DNA of 64,000 nt from Otis tarda (lineage: Eukaryota > Chordata > Aves > Otidiformes > Otididae). This document shows positions 36,201-49,797 of this stretch, one piece after another. Where the stretch lies: the NCBI GenBank assembly GCA_026413225.1, contig CM048552.1, positions 188,824,053 through 188,888,052 of the forward strand, read 5' to 3'. Numbering within the stretch: the stretch's first letter is position 1; the number at the start of each line of letters is the position of its first letter. The notes below the pieces were generated by a model, which was not told the origin of the DNA, did not search any database, and worked only from the letters and a program-made list of their open reading frames with translations. Both the position numbers and the translations under genes were made by a program.

Positions 36201-39200
36201 GATTTGTCCTGATTATGACAGCTTGAGGGAAGGAAGTGCCAAGGTACAATTCTGCCTATATAGGACAGAAAGACAATGTGGTACTTCTGCTTCCAAAATG
36301 AAAAAGCATGCATCAGACCTGACAGTTACTAAATATCATGAGATAGTGGCAGGTAAGGCCTTGCCTTTCTTTAATTTATCTGGCCATGGTCCTTTAGCTG
36401 ACAAAGCGCTGATCAGATTACTACCCAGCCAGCCTCCAATCTGTCACTCAAGAAATGCAGCTGCAAAATCTGGGAAGAGCTCATTCCCAGCAAATACCAC
36501 CCAGATAGGCCAAAACCGATTATAGCTGACAGATTAATGCACTTCAGCATGAAAGAAGCTTTACTGGTGTAAAATTACGCAATGCATAATATATGCCCAA
36601 ACATATGTCCACAGACCAGTCATGATGTATTTCAGTTTGGGCAAAAGCCTGTAGTTGTTTCAATTAAGTAATAAAAGGGTTTTTAAACCTTTATGGAAAC
36701 CACAGAGAATGCCAAACAGATGGAACTGAGAATTTTTTTTTTTTGTTCACAGCACATTCAGGATAAATTCTATCAATTTTGCAGAATTCACAGAGTCTTT
36801 TACTGTTATCTGAGATAATACAGCTGACCGAAGTATCTCGTGCATTTTCTGTGCTGTGGCATAACAAATGTGTGTAACATACTTTTCATGAGCACTGGTT
36901 TAAGTAATCAAATTGCTTGGCCATCAATATAAGGTATCACCCTATTATTAAAAAAAGTATTACTAAAATGTTAAAAAAGTTGAGGATGCTAAGATGAACA
37001 CAATTTCAACCTAATATTAGGAAATCCATTCCAGTAAATTCCCCTGAATTCAGTAAGAGCAGCTGAAAACATCTGATTGCTAGCAGTTCACCTAACTTGT
37101 GAGGGAAATAAAATTTGTAACTAGGATCTTAGGTGCCACAATGTAAAAATGCATATTCTACAGCAGTGTTATCATTGTCAAGTCCCATATTCAAAGACTT
37201 TTCTAGTGTGCTGTACTGCAGAATGCTGCTGACAGTTGTTGCCTTTGTCCAGTTGCTGGATATGGTGCTAAGGATGTCCTGGAGATTAAAGGATTTATCT
37301 GTGACAGACAACTGAAGTGTTACAGGATAGTCCTGCACTTTAAGCTAAGTGGAATAAAATGTCTATCATTCTTGTTTCCATTTATCTCTCAGCCTGCATA
37401 AAATACCTAATGGAGGAATTGCCAAGTAAGAAATAATTTTCTGGTGATGTGATAATAGGATAGATTTTTAAAAGAAGTATTTTAATTATGATTTAAACTA
37501 TTCCAGTCCAAGGCTAGATGGAACAACTGCTGTATGCTCTTACTATTGCCACATTGTGGTATGCTGTTGGTTAAATCCAGATTTGATTTGCTGATATCTT
37601 GTTGTATATCATGCTATTAGTGCAAACGTAACAACTAGCCTACCGTTGGGAAGAGAAAGTTTGTTCTTATGGTCATGAGTGTGCTATGCTGTTCTCCTGT
37701 AAGGCCAAAAAGCAGCCCTGCTAGTAGTACAGGCAAAGCTAAAAATAAGGATCTTGGGTGCAAGTAATACCAGAATTATGATATCACAGAACTTTTGAGG
37801 TGACCCTTACATCTACTCTGTGCTCCTGAAGGAACACAGACAAACACAATTTGGCATGGCTTGCAAATGGAGGGACTTAAAATAGGCAGGAGGGGAGCAA
37901 TACCTCTTATCTCAGACTTATGGGGAAAAAAGGGACGTCCTCTATTTTTCTAATGGTGTTTTCTTGGCTGCAGGACAGAAGGGAAAAATTTAGATATGCA
38001 GAAAATCTATTTATTAATTCAGAGCTATGTAGGAGTCCCTCATCAGAACTTTATAAATATAAATTATTTAAAACTTGATGGCGTAATGAAGAGTGAGGGA
38101 ATCCTTTGTGGTCTCCATGGGAGCATTACCAGACTCACTAGAGAAATGGGAGTTCCATTGTCCAGTTCTCCAGAAACAAAAGCAGTGGTTACAGAAGGGT
38201 ACACTGGGGTGGTGAGTATCACTTCCAATGGCAGTGGTTAAGGGCTTACCTACAGCTAATTTGATCAATGGGAGTCTTACTGGCTCAAGGCCCAAAAAGG
38301 GACATAACCCCAGTCCCCTCTTGAGGCACACAAACAACAGAGTTTCACATCATCTTGGGGAAGGCTGTGTGTGAGGCGCAGGTGCCTTCCATGACAGGGA
38401 TGCCATGTGGACATCTCCCCAGAGGGCAAGGAGACTTCGGTCATGTGCACTGCTGTCCTATTTATCAGCAGAAAACTGCAATTCTTCCTTGTCTTTTCTC
38501 TAGTATGTTTGAAATCACTCCACTCTTCTAGTTCAGAGCTGATCTCCTAACATTTTCTGTTCTCTCTCTTTCAATGGGGAAAGGTTAGACAGGCTTTCAA
38601 AGATTTTTGCCACTATTAAATCTTATGTCCCCTGAACAACTGCAAATGAGAACCTTAGTCCTGTAATGCCGTGGTACAAAGCTACACAGATCTCTTTGTG
38701 CTTTGGAGAGGGTTATTATGTTCACTAGAGAGGTTTTTGTGTTTGAAACAACACTGAATGCAGTTTGGAAATTGGTTTTCCACCCTAAAAATAAGTTAAG
38801 TGCTAGTGCAGTCATTGAAATCCTGGTCTGTATTATAAGAATACTCTTAAATGTCACCCTTCCCACAAGGTTCTGAAGTGCATTCCAGCTCACTTGTAAT
38901 GAGCCTTTGCTGCTTGTTCTAGGCTATGTTTTATATTCCTACAGTAATTTTAACAGTACAAAGGCACAGAGCAGCAGAAACTTGGCTGTATCCTGATCTA
39001 TATTCCTATGATCTGACAGATCTTTCCATCTATTGATGTCACAAGCTACAAGGACTACTTCAGTTAGAGCACATGTTTTATCTCCTATCTAAAGTCCCAA
39101 CAGATTTTCCCAAATATAAATGTGATAATCTAAGTGAGTGGAATCAAAAAGATTTTGTAAAATCCATTTTTCATTTTAAAAGTATATATATACATATCTT

Positions 39201-42200
39201 ATTAAAAATACTGTATTACTACAAGGGGGCAATCAGTCCTTTTCTTTAAAGACAAGATTTAAAACTGGAGAAAGTAATGGTGCTGCACTTTAAGTATAAT
39301 ATAAGAAACATCTTTAGATTTTAAGCCAGATCCTCTGCTAACATAAAGCAGAGTGATTCCAGTGAAGGCAGTGGAGTTTTGCAGATTTATGCCTGTTAAG
39401 GATCTGTCTGACAGTTGCAAGTGACTGAAGAGACAGACATCTCTCAGCAAAAAGAAAGTGCAAGGATCAAAAAGTATCTAATATGTATTCAAGAGGGATT
39501 GCTCAAAAGTAAAAGGGCAATAATAAATGCCCTGTACTGGAAACAGGGAAGAATGATGCAGGCAAGAGAGAGGAAGAAGAAAAAAACTACAGTCAATCAG
39601 AAATTGCACAGAAAAGATGATAAGGGCAGCAAAATGTCAAGCTGGGCTGAAGCCAGCTGAATGATGCAACAAGAATAAGAGTGTAACCTGCTTATAAAGC
39701 AGGAGAAAAGTTACAATAGTGAGAATAAACTCATTAATTGAAGCCTGTTATGTGAGACTCCAAATACCTCATGTGCAATTTTGAGACCCACTTTGTCCTC
39801 AGACAAAGTTGCTTTGAACAACTCCTCTGTCAGGGTCAGTTTTTTTACTGCAGTTGATTGATATTTGTAGTTAGTTAGAAGTACCGCACTTGATAGCTGT
39901 CTACAGGAACAATTTTTTTTTTCTTTTTGTATTGTTCTACTTCTGTAGAGTTTTTCAATTTAAAAACGTTGAAAAAATACTCCATGGAAGTTAGTAATTT
40001 TCTGTTTTGTTTTTTTTTCCCAGTGAGAACTCTGAAGCTTTTTACATTTCATATCACGCCTAACCTAATAGGTACCTATACATATAAAATCCAAAGCAAA
40101 ACAGAAAGAAAAAAAAATGTTTTTAAATAAACCAAAAAATGAGAAAAGAAACATTTTTTTTTTTCAGAATCAGCCCTTAACATGGAGTACAGAGCTCAAG
40201 ACAAGGAGATATTAGTACCATAATATGTATTCTAGAACTTATTCTCATTACCTACTAGTTTTGCTTACATCACTAGCAAAAAATCATATTGGTGGAAAAA
40301 GTGAGTTACTTAGTTGAGTTCACAGCCTGACCTGCAGGTAAATGCCATATATAGGGCTGGACCTAATATGTCTCAGCATAGACAGAATACGTGTCAATAT
40401 AGAAGCCGTGAGTCAAAGTGACGTAATTTCTCTCACCTTTGAAGAATGAGTCTATAAAGTTCCTAATGTCAGACCCTTGCTGACATCACAGCAAATGCAA
40501 GACTTGTTAAAGTTAATAATTGTGACTATTACCATTTTCCCAAGGGTAAGAGAGTTTACAGTACAGTCTGTGTATTACAGACTAGATGTGGTTCAGAGGG
40601 ACTTAGATACAGTTACCTCTTTTGTGGTCATCATCTTTTCCCCAGGTTTATGAAGGGATTCATTTTGTTATTCCAGCCCAGTTTTCGTCTTTATTACACT
40701 TCATCTTTTGAAAAGGAAATTGAAAGTAATGTGGAAGTAGAGTGAAAATCCCCCTTGATTCCTACTTTCCCCTCTTTGAATCACTCAGCCTTCCAAGGAT
40801 TCTCCTTGTCATTGCTCCTGCAGTTTCTGTCTTGCCTCTCAGCTCTGATTCTTTGACATACTCTGAAGTCAGCTTGTTATTTTTATATGTTGTTGTATAC
40901 CAGTCTGAAACCTCTGTGCCATGATCTTTATCAATCCATTTCACTGGTTTTGCTATTTTTATCTTCTAGGACAGTTGCTCCTCTTTTGGGATTTTGTTTA
41001 ATATCATGGACACTGCAGTAGAATGTATAAAGGGCATGGATGGTAGATACACTTAAATATAACACAAGAATGTATAGCCTAACTAACACATTGCAGTTCT
41101 GACCCCAGAGCTTTCATATATACATAATATATATATGAAATATATATATATATAAGTCCTAGAAACTGAGCAAATTGGCTGAGGGGGATTTGTTCTCTCT
41201 CTCTGATCATCAGAGAACACAGACAGAATCTGTGTGTTCCTACAGAACTGCCCTGAACGCAAAAGTATTTTGTTAGATCTTTTGTCTTTTAAACCAGCAT
41301 TGGTGTCAGGACCTACATTTTAATTCAATATTAGATTGTGAATTACAATGACTAAGAATTTTATTTTTGCAAGTTTTGAGTGAAATCTGAATATTCCAAG
41401 TTTTGTTATGTTTCTTTTTGAATGCAAGAAAATATGGGGTTTTTGAAGAGTTTTCTAAACGATCTATCACAAACTTCCTTATTCAGTTGATGCAAAGAAA
41501 AACATAGTTATGTGTATGTAACTTGAGCTGGTGCATGGCATGTATATAGAATATGCTGGATGATTTAAATAATTTCAAACTCTGATAAAATACAGTTAGC
41601 TGGAGAGGTTCTTTATAATACTGCACCTATTATCTGTCCTGACATACCATATTTATTTCAGTTTATTAAATCAAACTATTTCATCATGTCTGGATTCTTT
41701 TCACTGCAAGTGCACTCTGATGTGGGACCGGAGAAATCCTGTATCTTTCAGATAGCAATCTTTTGGGAAAGCCAATTTTGCAATCCATGGAAAAATATAC
41801 CTTTAGGGGAACAGAGGAATTATAAGTTGCAGATTTTCATACCATTGTTTTAAACTCATAGATTATTGTTTGAAACATCTTAGTTTTTTCTTGTTTATGC
41901 TTTCTTTTTATTTTGTAAAAATCTACTGAACTAGTAAAGGAACATGACCATCAAACTTGAAACAAGGAGCACAGAATAAAACTTGCAAAATCTATATTTG
42001 GACCAGGTTAGTTAAAAAAGCTTTTAAAATTTCCTCCAAAGCTGGAACCAACCCTGGGAAAACCTAGGCAGATGGTACTTATTTATTGAAACCAGCTCTG
42101 CAACCATATACTAGAGCTGGCTGGGCAACCTGAAATGCAAAACTGTTGAAAATAAAATTCTTCCCAGGGATGTATCCATCACAGTGAAAGACATAGATTC

Positions 42201-43620
42201 TGCACTTGATTGGTCGAGTGGGATACTGTGACAGGTAGTTAGAGACCTAGGGTAAAATTCCCCTGCCTGAATTTGGAGTAAAGTTTTAACCTTTTTACTT
42301 CCACATTCCATAAGAATAACTGAGTTTAGTGGTTGCCAACCACTAAGGAGGTCTCAGTGCTTCTGCCTCCTCCTACTTTCCTCTAGCCCCTGCCAGAGTC
42401 TTCTCCTCCTTTGTCCCATACTACTCTCCCACACTGAGCTCCCTGCACTCTCCAGTAAGACTGCTGCCATGCCTTGCTCAAGCTATGGCATTGCCTTCTT
42501 GTGGCTATGTTCCCACATCCCAAACTCTACTTCCTCTCAGTGCTGCCTCCTCACCTTCCCCTGACCTCTGTCACTTCTGTACCTTCCTGGGCTACACCAT
42601 GGGCCACCAATGCTGCCTTCTCACAAGAACCCTGGCTTTGGCTGGGGGTAGAATTAAGGAGCCTGGCAAAGTAGGGTAAGTTGAGCTTTGCGCCTTACCT
42701 CCCCTTCATCTCTGACATGACTCCTTAGCAAAGTGCAATCCACAGGCTGGCAAACAGTGCTCTAACCAGCAGCACATAAAAAATATCTTTCTCTCTCTCC
42801 CTCTGAAGTGAAAACAAATGCCGAAGCTGTTTGAGATGATCTCAGGAGGAAGACAAGAGGAATGAACTCCATTCAATTGACACTGAAATGCAGAACCGAC
42901 ACATCTAACTCCAGGCAGTCAGTGGCATCAATCTCTGCAGAACCAAAGCCACCAGATTTTCAAGAGGTTTTTCTATAAACTTTCTGCTGCGTGATATTTA
43001 AAAGGGTATCTGGACAGATATTCACTTCTGCTAAAACAAAGCACAGAGCTGCCATTAATACCACACACACAAAAGCAAACATAAGAGTTATGAAAGCAAA
43101 GGAAGTTCAGGATTTTTTTCCTGCTTCCAACTTGAAAGCTGGATGGATTCTGGTCCTAATTCATCTGTTCAGACAAGAATTAGTGAAAGTAAATAACTTA
43201 AGACTTAAAATATGGAAAAAAATTCTCACAAGATGTAAATGGTCACTGTCTGGTGATATCCAGCACATTACAACATTTAATCTAGGTAGACCTTTCCCTG
43301 GAATAACAACAATTAAATAGTGTGTCAGCAGCAACACTCACAAAAGTCAAAAAGGGAAAGTGAAACAGTATGTTTGTCTCTCCTCTGACATTAGTTCTCC
43401 AAACTAAAAGTTCTTACATACACTCACTAAAGGGAGAGCTACAAAAACAAAACAAAGCAGCTGGAAATAATTGTGAGGTATAAATGCTTCTTGTTCTGGT
43501 CATTTTAAAGATTTTGATTGTGTAAGTCAGAACTATTCCATCAGTATGAGAAGAATACATAATAATATTTACAACTATCTAGCATAAAAGGATAACTATA
43601 GGAGACTTCATCAAGTTGGC
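33241..43620. other. AT-rich non-coding DNA left of the tandem duplication
   Basis: Frames do not exceed 131 codons (36130-36525, plus, no recognisable motif). A TA-rich microsatellite lies at 41115-41155, and a short tetranucleotide-like patch (GACAGATA-type words) near 35021-35058. The segment at about 36290-36680 is repeat-free and homeobox-site-like in texture, a weak candidate for a conserved non-coding element. A pyrimidine-rich stretch lies at about 42360-42600. No gene is supported. Confidence 0.5.
41115..41155. repeat. TA-rich dinucleotide microsatellite
   Basis: Interrupted AT/TA repeats end in an uninterrupted (TA)7 at 41141-41154. The array is nearly self-complementary, so it can form a cruciform or extrude. 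It is likely length-variable. Confidence 0.9.
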
Positions 43621-46600
43621 TTTTTGCTCAGTATTTAACAGCACCTCAGTCATCAGAACTTTGGCTTGCTGATCCATGGGTCACACACAAAAAAATCTGC
43701 AGTAGAAACCAAATTCCCTATTTTTTATACTGCAGGCTAAGAGGAAGGAAACAATTACATTGCATTTGGGAATAGGAAAGTTTTTTTTTTCTTTCTAGTA
43801 AAAAATTCACATTTAGCAGGAAAGAAATAGCACTTCGTAAGAGTCTATAAATAGAGAGAACTACACTTTCTAAAACAAATCTTATATTGTGGGAAAGATG
43901 TGACTTTTGAGAGTCTTTTAGGATTCCTTCCTACTGTTCCTTAAAGGCTCTACTGGAGACAAATTCCTGCACAGCTTCATTATATTTATGATGCAATTCC
44001 TGGAGGGGAAGTGTCTGAAAGTGGCACAGAATTTCACCTCCCCTTTAGTCTAGCTGAAGAGTCGGCTGATCACTCTTCCTGTGTAATTCTCTGCTGGTCT
44101 TATGAGGAAATGAAATGCTGCTGGTGTTGTGAAGATTTATAAGAAAACTCAGTAATCGCTGTGGAAAATCATGCTGTTCATGCAGCCTTGAGCGTCTGAA
44201 GTCTCTTACTCACCAATATTTTATTTTCTCATTCAATATTATTCATCATTATTATCTGCCCTTCAAACTTAAGTTTGTTGTTACTCTTTAGCACAACACA
44301 TTATTTTCTGTGGATTTTAGGTGCTTGCCCCACTGACACCACATTATTCCATTTTACTTACTAAATGTAACTCTTCCATTATTATATTTGTAAGTAATCT
44401 TGGACAACTATGCCTATTTTTGTGTGTTTGTTATTTTCCATCTCATGCATGTTTAATGACTGTAACAGCAAAGGTATCTTTTAAATATTTTTAGCAGACA
44501 CATATCACATTTGGCTTAAATTGGACAGTTGTTTATAAATAATTATGGGAATGGCGCCTTAAGAATCATTCTCCTCATAGCAAGTTTATTTGGTTTTGGT
44601 TTCATCTTAGAGTAAAAGGAATTTTTTAAGTTGAGCCATGTTTGGCAATCTTTGCATAGAGGTGGGTTTCATTGAAATAAGGGAGAGCCAGTGGCAGGTT
44701 TGGTCCCCACTGATGCTCTTGGAAAAGATCTGAAGTGGAACATGGGTTGTTCATGAGTCTGTGTGTATCCGTCCCCATCAATAAGCCAAGGTGTGCCTTC
44801 TAGAAGCAGCTGTGAAGTCCCCACCCAGACAAACCAGGCACTGAAAAGGGAACGGAGCTCAAAAGTCTCTCTTGCCTTCTCCTTCAGTCACAATAAAGTT
44901 TTATTTTATTATCTTTTCTACTTGAAATAGAAGTGGCTTTGTTCGCCTTAACCACCTTGGACCACTGGACATGTACATCTCTGACAGGAAGGGAATCTGT
45001 GTGCAAATGGGGCACTGGTGAGTAAAAGAAGAAAATAAAGAAACCTTGGAGAACCATTTAAAATCTCCATGTTTCTCTCTAGCTGCACCTTTGCTTTTTA
45101 TAATACCTTCCAGTGAGTACAAATGTTTCATTCTTTCCTGATTTCAATATGATTTTTAAATAATTCCCTGATTTTGAAGTGAAATACCGATTTTCTTTGC
45201 AGGTAGCAGTCGCAATGTGTTGAATATCTGGACAAGCCACTTTTCAACTCCTGCATTGCATAGAGGCTCTTATTCCATAGAGTTGGTCAGCTGTAAATGG
45301 ATGTTGCAGGTCTTTATCCGATAGTAGGTCTGAACAGGTCTTAATAGTCCTTTCCAGTATGTTTCTTCCTAAAATTTCCTATGCTCATGTGAACTAACAT
45401 TAGCCTCTGAGTTTTTCTGCTCTTCATCTTAACTTCTTCTATTACCTGCTACGATCTGAACCATGAATCTAATATTCATACTAAGGAGCACTTAATTTTT
45501 TCCCAAGAGGAATACCCAGGCTGCCCTTAATGACCTGAAACACAGGCCGCAGGGAAGACTAGGCTCTCTGCACACTTATACTGCCATGCAAGCACTCTAA
45601 ACTTATTGCAAGACTACATCCCATCTGCTCCTGCAGCAGTTAACAGTAAGGAGCTGTTAGGCAGCTCTCTGCCCCCATAATCATGGCTCCTGAGTGCCCA
45701 GAACATTTTGTTAGCCCAGAGGGACTAGATGGAAGTTCCTTGCCCAGCAGCAGGGTGTAACTGCCTGCGGCAGTAAGACACTTTCCTTGTGTACTGTAGA
45801 ACAAGCAGCATTGGAGGTTTCCTTACAGTGTTTCCCCAGAGCCTGCCCCGAGGCTGCTGTTACAGCCAGAGATAAATCACAAAATTCATCCCTGACCCCT
45901 GGTCAGTTCCGCTCCATAACTGCATTGTAGGCACAGTCAGTGAATCCAGTTTTGCTACCAGTGTGGAGTCGCAGCTGTCAGAAACAAGCATTTCACAGCC
46001 TGACCCTCTCTTATGGGCACCCACATGCATTGTCTGCTTGCAGTAAGATGCTATTATTCTCACCATAATTCTGCGATACATTCCAGTTTGCCTTCTGCAA
46101 AACAGAGCAACTATTTTTGTTCAAACCCAGTTGTAACCATTGTGACTCCAAATGAAGTCTTGTTTAAAAGAACAGCAGTCGAGCTGTAGCCACAGATCAC
46201 CAGTCGTACCTTTTCAAAAAATCAGAGAAAAAGCTTAAAACATTCAACCTCAGATTGAGTTGTTAATCACAACTACAGGAGATTGTTTTTGAAAGAAGAG
46301 GTTTGTTAATATAAACAGCATGAAAGACCAGCATGAATGCCTTGTGAACAGCAGCAAACTCAAAGTAATTGAATGCAATATTCAGGATTGATGCAGTTAT
46401 TTATAGGTTTGAGATCCATTTAAATTCAATGAGAAATGCAGATTCAGAGAGGCAGAGAATTCCAAAGTTGTCATTTACGACCGAGATTAAATGGAGAAAT
46501 TGTATGTGCGTGATAAAGCTACATCTGGGCCTAATTTGTGTCAGTATGGATGCACATCAATAATTGTTTGCATGCAGCCAGGAAAATATAAGCTGTTATG

Positions 46601-48639
46601 GCAGTGCTAAGTATTGCTATTATGAAAATGTATGAGGAGCTGGACAATAAACTGAAGTAGAATTCTGAAGAACACAGTGTAAAATTCACCATTTTTTTAA
46701 GCTTTAAAACATGTACACGACAGGTTTTTTTTCTATTAATTTTATTAATTTAGATGCTTGGCAGCAAGTTGTTAAAGCTTGCTATATAGACCCATAATTC
46801 CAATTCAATCTCATCAGCTAGTAATGACCAGGTCTTACCTCTTCCTTTCTGTTGATGCACATCTCTTTAGGTTAATGCAGAGAGTAAATGCAGAACTTGC
46901 TTAATATCCCTAAGAAGGCTGGGAAACATTGTTTTTGCTAAATGTGTTTTACCTTGAAATTTATTATGCAAACATGCCAAAGACATATTCCTTCTTTAGG
47001 AACTGGAATTAGACAGACCAGATCTGTCCTGTTTTAACAAACACATTCCCCTCCACCCCCTAGTCTCTTTACTTTTTTTTATGGCTAAAACTGCATATCT
47101 GAATTAAGCCTACATATCCTATAATTTAGGAAGGAATCTGGCTTTGTCATCGCTAAATGCAGATTCTGCAAGTGAAGTTGAGGTCTTGCTGCTGCAGAAT
47201 ATTTAAGTATCTGGTTAGCAATGAAATGCCATTAATTGCACTGAAGCCAGTATAAGAGGACTTGGGACAAACCAGTAAGTGGGGTTGGATATTCAGTAGA
47301 GTGCCTTTAAATTTGCTTCCAATTAAGTCTATGATGGTATAGAGAAGTAGCATTTTCTTTAGTCCGTTAGCAGTGAGCTCAATTTTAAGATTGAGAGTTA
47401 ATTTTAAAAATTCTCCATGATCTCAGTTAAATTCTACTCTTTTTGCACTGGAGCAGGAAACAGTATTTTATTGAGGCATGCTCTAGTTGTATGTTGTGTA
47501 AGATAAATAAGGATGACCAGGAAGAGATTACAGTCTAAGACTGTGACCTCAGTACATTACGTGAGAGGACACAGCAGGCTGGCTGTTGATGGGAAGGCTG
47601 AAGTCCTTTGGCTTTTCTGTGAAATCTTAGCCAAAGTAATTGTTGCATTAAAAAATAAAAATCAGGGATTTAGTTTTATAAAGATTCACAGACTTCAAGT
47701 AAAAGACTCAACCACAGACTTAATGTTCCTCTTGAGCCTTTCCAAACATGAGTCCGTTGTGTAATCACACTTGGTGTGATGAAGAGCCATGGACAATTCC
47801 CAAAGCTCAGCTGAATTCCAGGCCAATAACATCCCCAACTCTACCAGAGTGAAGGCCCAAGGTCCTCAGATATGTCTTATTTAGCAGCTTGGTGCAAGTC
47901 CCTATTGACGAAGAGTTTTAGTAAATCTGGTCTGTATTAACAACAAAGATGTAAATGAGCCCTAAACCAGGTTGTAAACATCTCTATTTCACCTGCTTCT
48001 GCTAACGATCCACATCTTTTCCCTATCAAGCTGGAGAAACATACCTTTAACCAAACCCCTCCAGTTAGCACAAGGATACACAAACTTTTGGGCATGTAGT
48101 CAAGGATGGGTCTACATACCTGAGAGCTTATCTTTCCTTCCTGTTGTGTTAAGCTTTAAAAGATATTGCAGCTCCTGCAAAACCTTGCCTTAGGCAAATA
48201 TCAGTAAAGCCTCTCTGGAAAGACAGGTAAAAGCAAGGAAAGGGAAGGGAAGAGATAAGATGAAGTGACAATACTTCACAAGAATGGTTGTAGAGATTAG
48301 AGATGTTCAGTTCTTACACATATTCCCAATGCCCTTGCTTTTGCATAATTTTTTTTTTCTGAACATGTTATTGTCTTATTCAAAAGAGGATACACCATAC
48401 TGTCTAAGTAGAAAGTACAAGTACATTTTTTTCTGTGTTTTAATTCTCTCTCTCTGGTCTGCTGCACAGCCTGTGTGGCACAGCAGGCAGTGTCCTGCAG
48501 AACTCCAACATGCAGGAGTATCTCCCACTTTGTTCTATCTCCTGATTCTTCTGCACAGCCCTAGGAAATCTCAGTGGCTGTGATATTTAGCACAGTAATG
48601 GAGTTCTAATTTCTTAAGTATAATCAGGATTGTAATTTG
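43621..48639. other. Unique non-coding part of duplication unit, copy 1
   Basis: Frames are 109 codons or shorter and none is recognisable. The stretch at about 46360-46660 is repeat-free with long low-CpG words (for example TTTGTGTCAGTATGGATGCA) and has the texture of a conserved non-coding element; if so, it now exists in two copies. AATAAA occurs near 44890 without gene context. Confidence 0.5.
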
Positions 48640-48644
48640 GGGAA
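48640..48644. repeat. Target-site duplication of LTR-B copy 1, left
   Basis: GGGAA immediately precedes the LTR boundary TGTCATAG and recurs exactly at 49793-49797, directly after the other boundary. Confidence 0.88.
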
Positions 48645-48827
48645 TGTCATAGTTCAGCCCCGATCGGGACCAGACTACACAGTCTCTCTCTCACTCCCCT
48701 CACCATCCAAGAGAATAGGGAGAGATAATATAAGAAAAACGGCTCGAGGTTTGAGATAAGGACAGGGAGAAACTCCTTAAAGTTACTGTTATGGGCAAAC
48801 CAGACTCAACTTGGAGAAAACTATTCA

Positions 48828-48833
48828 TTTATT
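48828..48833 (-). promoter_or_regulatory. Candidate LTR-B polyadenylation signal, copy 1
   Basis: The sense strand reads AATAAA here, about 185 bases from the LTR 3' end and in the same relative place as in LTR-A. The identical hexamer in copy 2 lies at 55295-55300. Confidence 0.5.
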
Positions 48834-49610
48834 ACTACAAACAGCAGGATAATGAGACAGAGAACAAGATAACCTTCCTCCACCCCTCCCTCTTCCCAAG
48901 CTTAACATTATCTCTACTACCTTCCCCCCGAGCGGCATAGTGGGGAAGAGGGAATGGGGGTTGCAGTCAGTTCATCATGCGTTGTTTCACGCCACTGCTT
49001 CATGGTCGGGGAAGAACTCCTCACATTCCTCCCCTGCTCCAGCGTGGGGTCCCACCCATACGCCACAGTCCTTTGTGAAACTGCTCCAGCGTGGGTCATC
49101 TCTTCCACGGGGTGCAGTCCCTCCAGAAACGGCTGTCCCAGCAGGCCCTCCATGGGCCACAGCCACCTTCAGGCATCCAGCTCCCCTAGTGTGGAGTCCT
49201 CCATGGGCTCCAAGTGGATCTCTGCTCCTCCGTGGACCTCCATGGGCTGCAGGGGGACAACCTGCTCCACCATGGCCATCACCACAGGCTGCAGGGGAAT
49301 CTTGGCCAGGAACTGCATCACTCCTCCCCTCCTTCTGAACTGACCTTGGCGTCTGCAGCTGTTCCTCTCACAAGAAAAGTTCTTCACAACAGGCTGGCAG
49401 ACACGTCTCAGAATCTCTTCACATCATCCATCTCATCTCCTCTCCACTTCTTGCAGCTGGGCCGGGCCGAGTCGGGCCCAGTCGGATGCCTGGCAAGAGG
49501 CCAGAGGGTGAGGCCTGCAAGGCCCATGAGGCCTGCACCTCCCCCTCTGCGCCTTTGCCCCTGCTCAGCTTCTTCACATCTTGTCTTTTTTTTTTTTGTC
49601 TGTTTTCCCC

Positions 49611-49620
49611 TTCTTAAATA
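49611..49620 (-). promoter_or_regulatory. Candidate LTR-B TATA-like box, copy 1
   Basis: The sense strand reads TATTTAAGAA. In the related LTR-A the corresponding region (CCTTCTTAACTGC on the plus strand, about 8477-8490) has lost the box. The call rests on the motif and relative position only. Confidence 0.35.
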
Positions 49621-49792
49621 CGTTATCGCAGAGGCGTTATCACGGAACATTCTGCTACCAATTGGCTCGGCCTTAGCCAGCAGCGGGTCCGCCCTAGGCC
49701 CGGCCGAGTCCACTGAACAAAGGGGAGTGACTTCTAGCAGTTTCCTACAGAAGCTAGTAGCTAGGCCCCCCTCACTAAACAAAACCACAACA

Positions 49793-49797
49793 GGGAA
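49793..49797. repeat. Target-site duplication of LTR-B copy 1, right
   Basis: GGGAA directly follows ACCACAACA, the plus-strand end of the LTR, and matches the left copy. Confidence 0.88.

Larger units (their letters stand above)
48645..49792 (-). mobile_element. Solo LTR of an avian endogenous retrovirus (LTR-B), copy 1
   Basis: This is a 1,148-bp LTR whose sense strand is minus. It begins TGTTGTGGTTTTGTTTAG and ends CTATGACA. GGGAA target-site duplications flank it. On the sense strand a TATTTAAG box lies at 49620-49613, a candidate promoter, and AATAAA at 48833-48828. Degenerate repeat units start at about 49037, 49084, 49136 and 49181. Many CpG sites are intact (GATCGGG, GAGCGGC, CAGCGTGGGG), so the insertion is younger than LTR-A, its relative at 7.6 kb. 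No retroviral coding sequence is attached. Open frames of up to 207 codons in this copy are accidental: they change length between the two copies because of one-base run differences, which real coding sequence would not tolerate. Confidence 0.92.

Noticed and set aside
36130-36525. 131-codon plus frame as a possible exon
   Set aside because: No similarity recognised and no consistent splice sites; the non-coding-element texture is the better reading.
37775-37870. Possible old minus-strand CR1 fragment (ATATCACAGAACTTTTGAGG)
   Set aside because: Only a faint resemblance to a CR1 3' end (ATCACAGAA then a TTGAGGT-like word); too weak to list as a feature.
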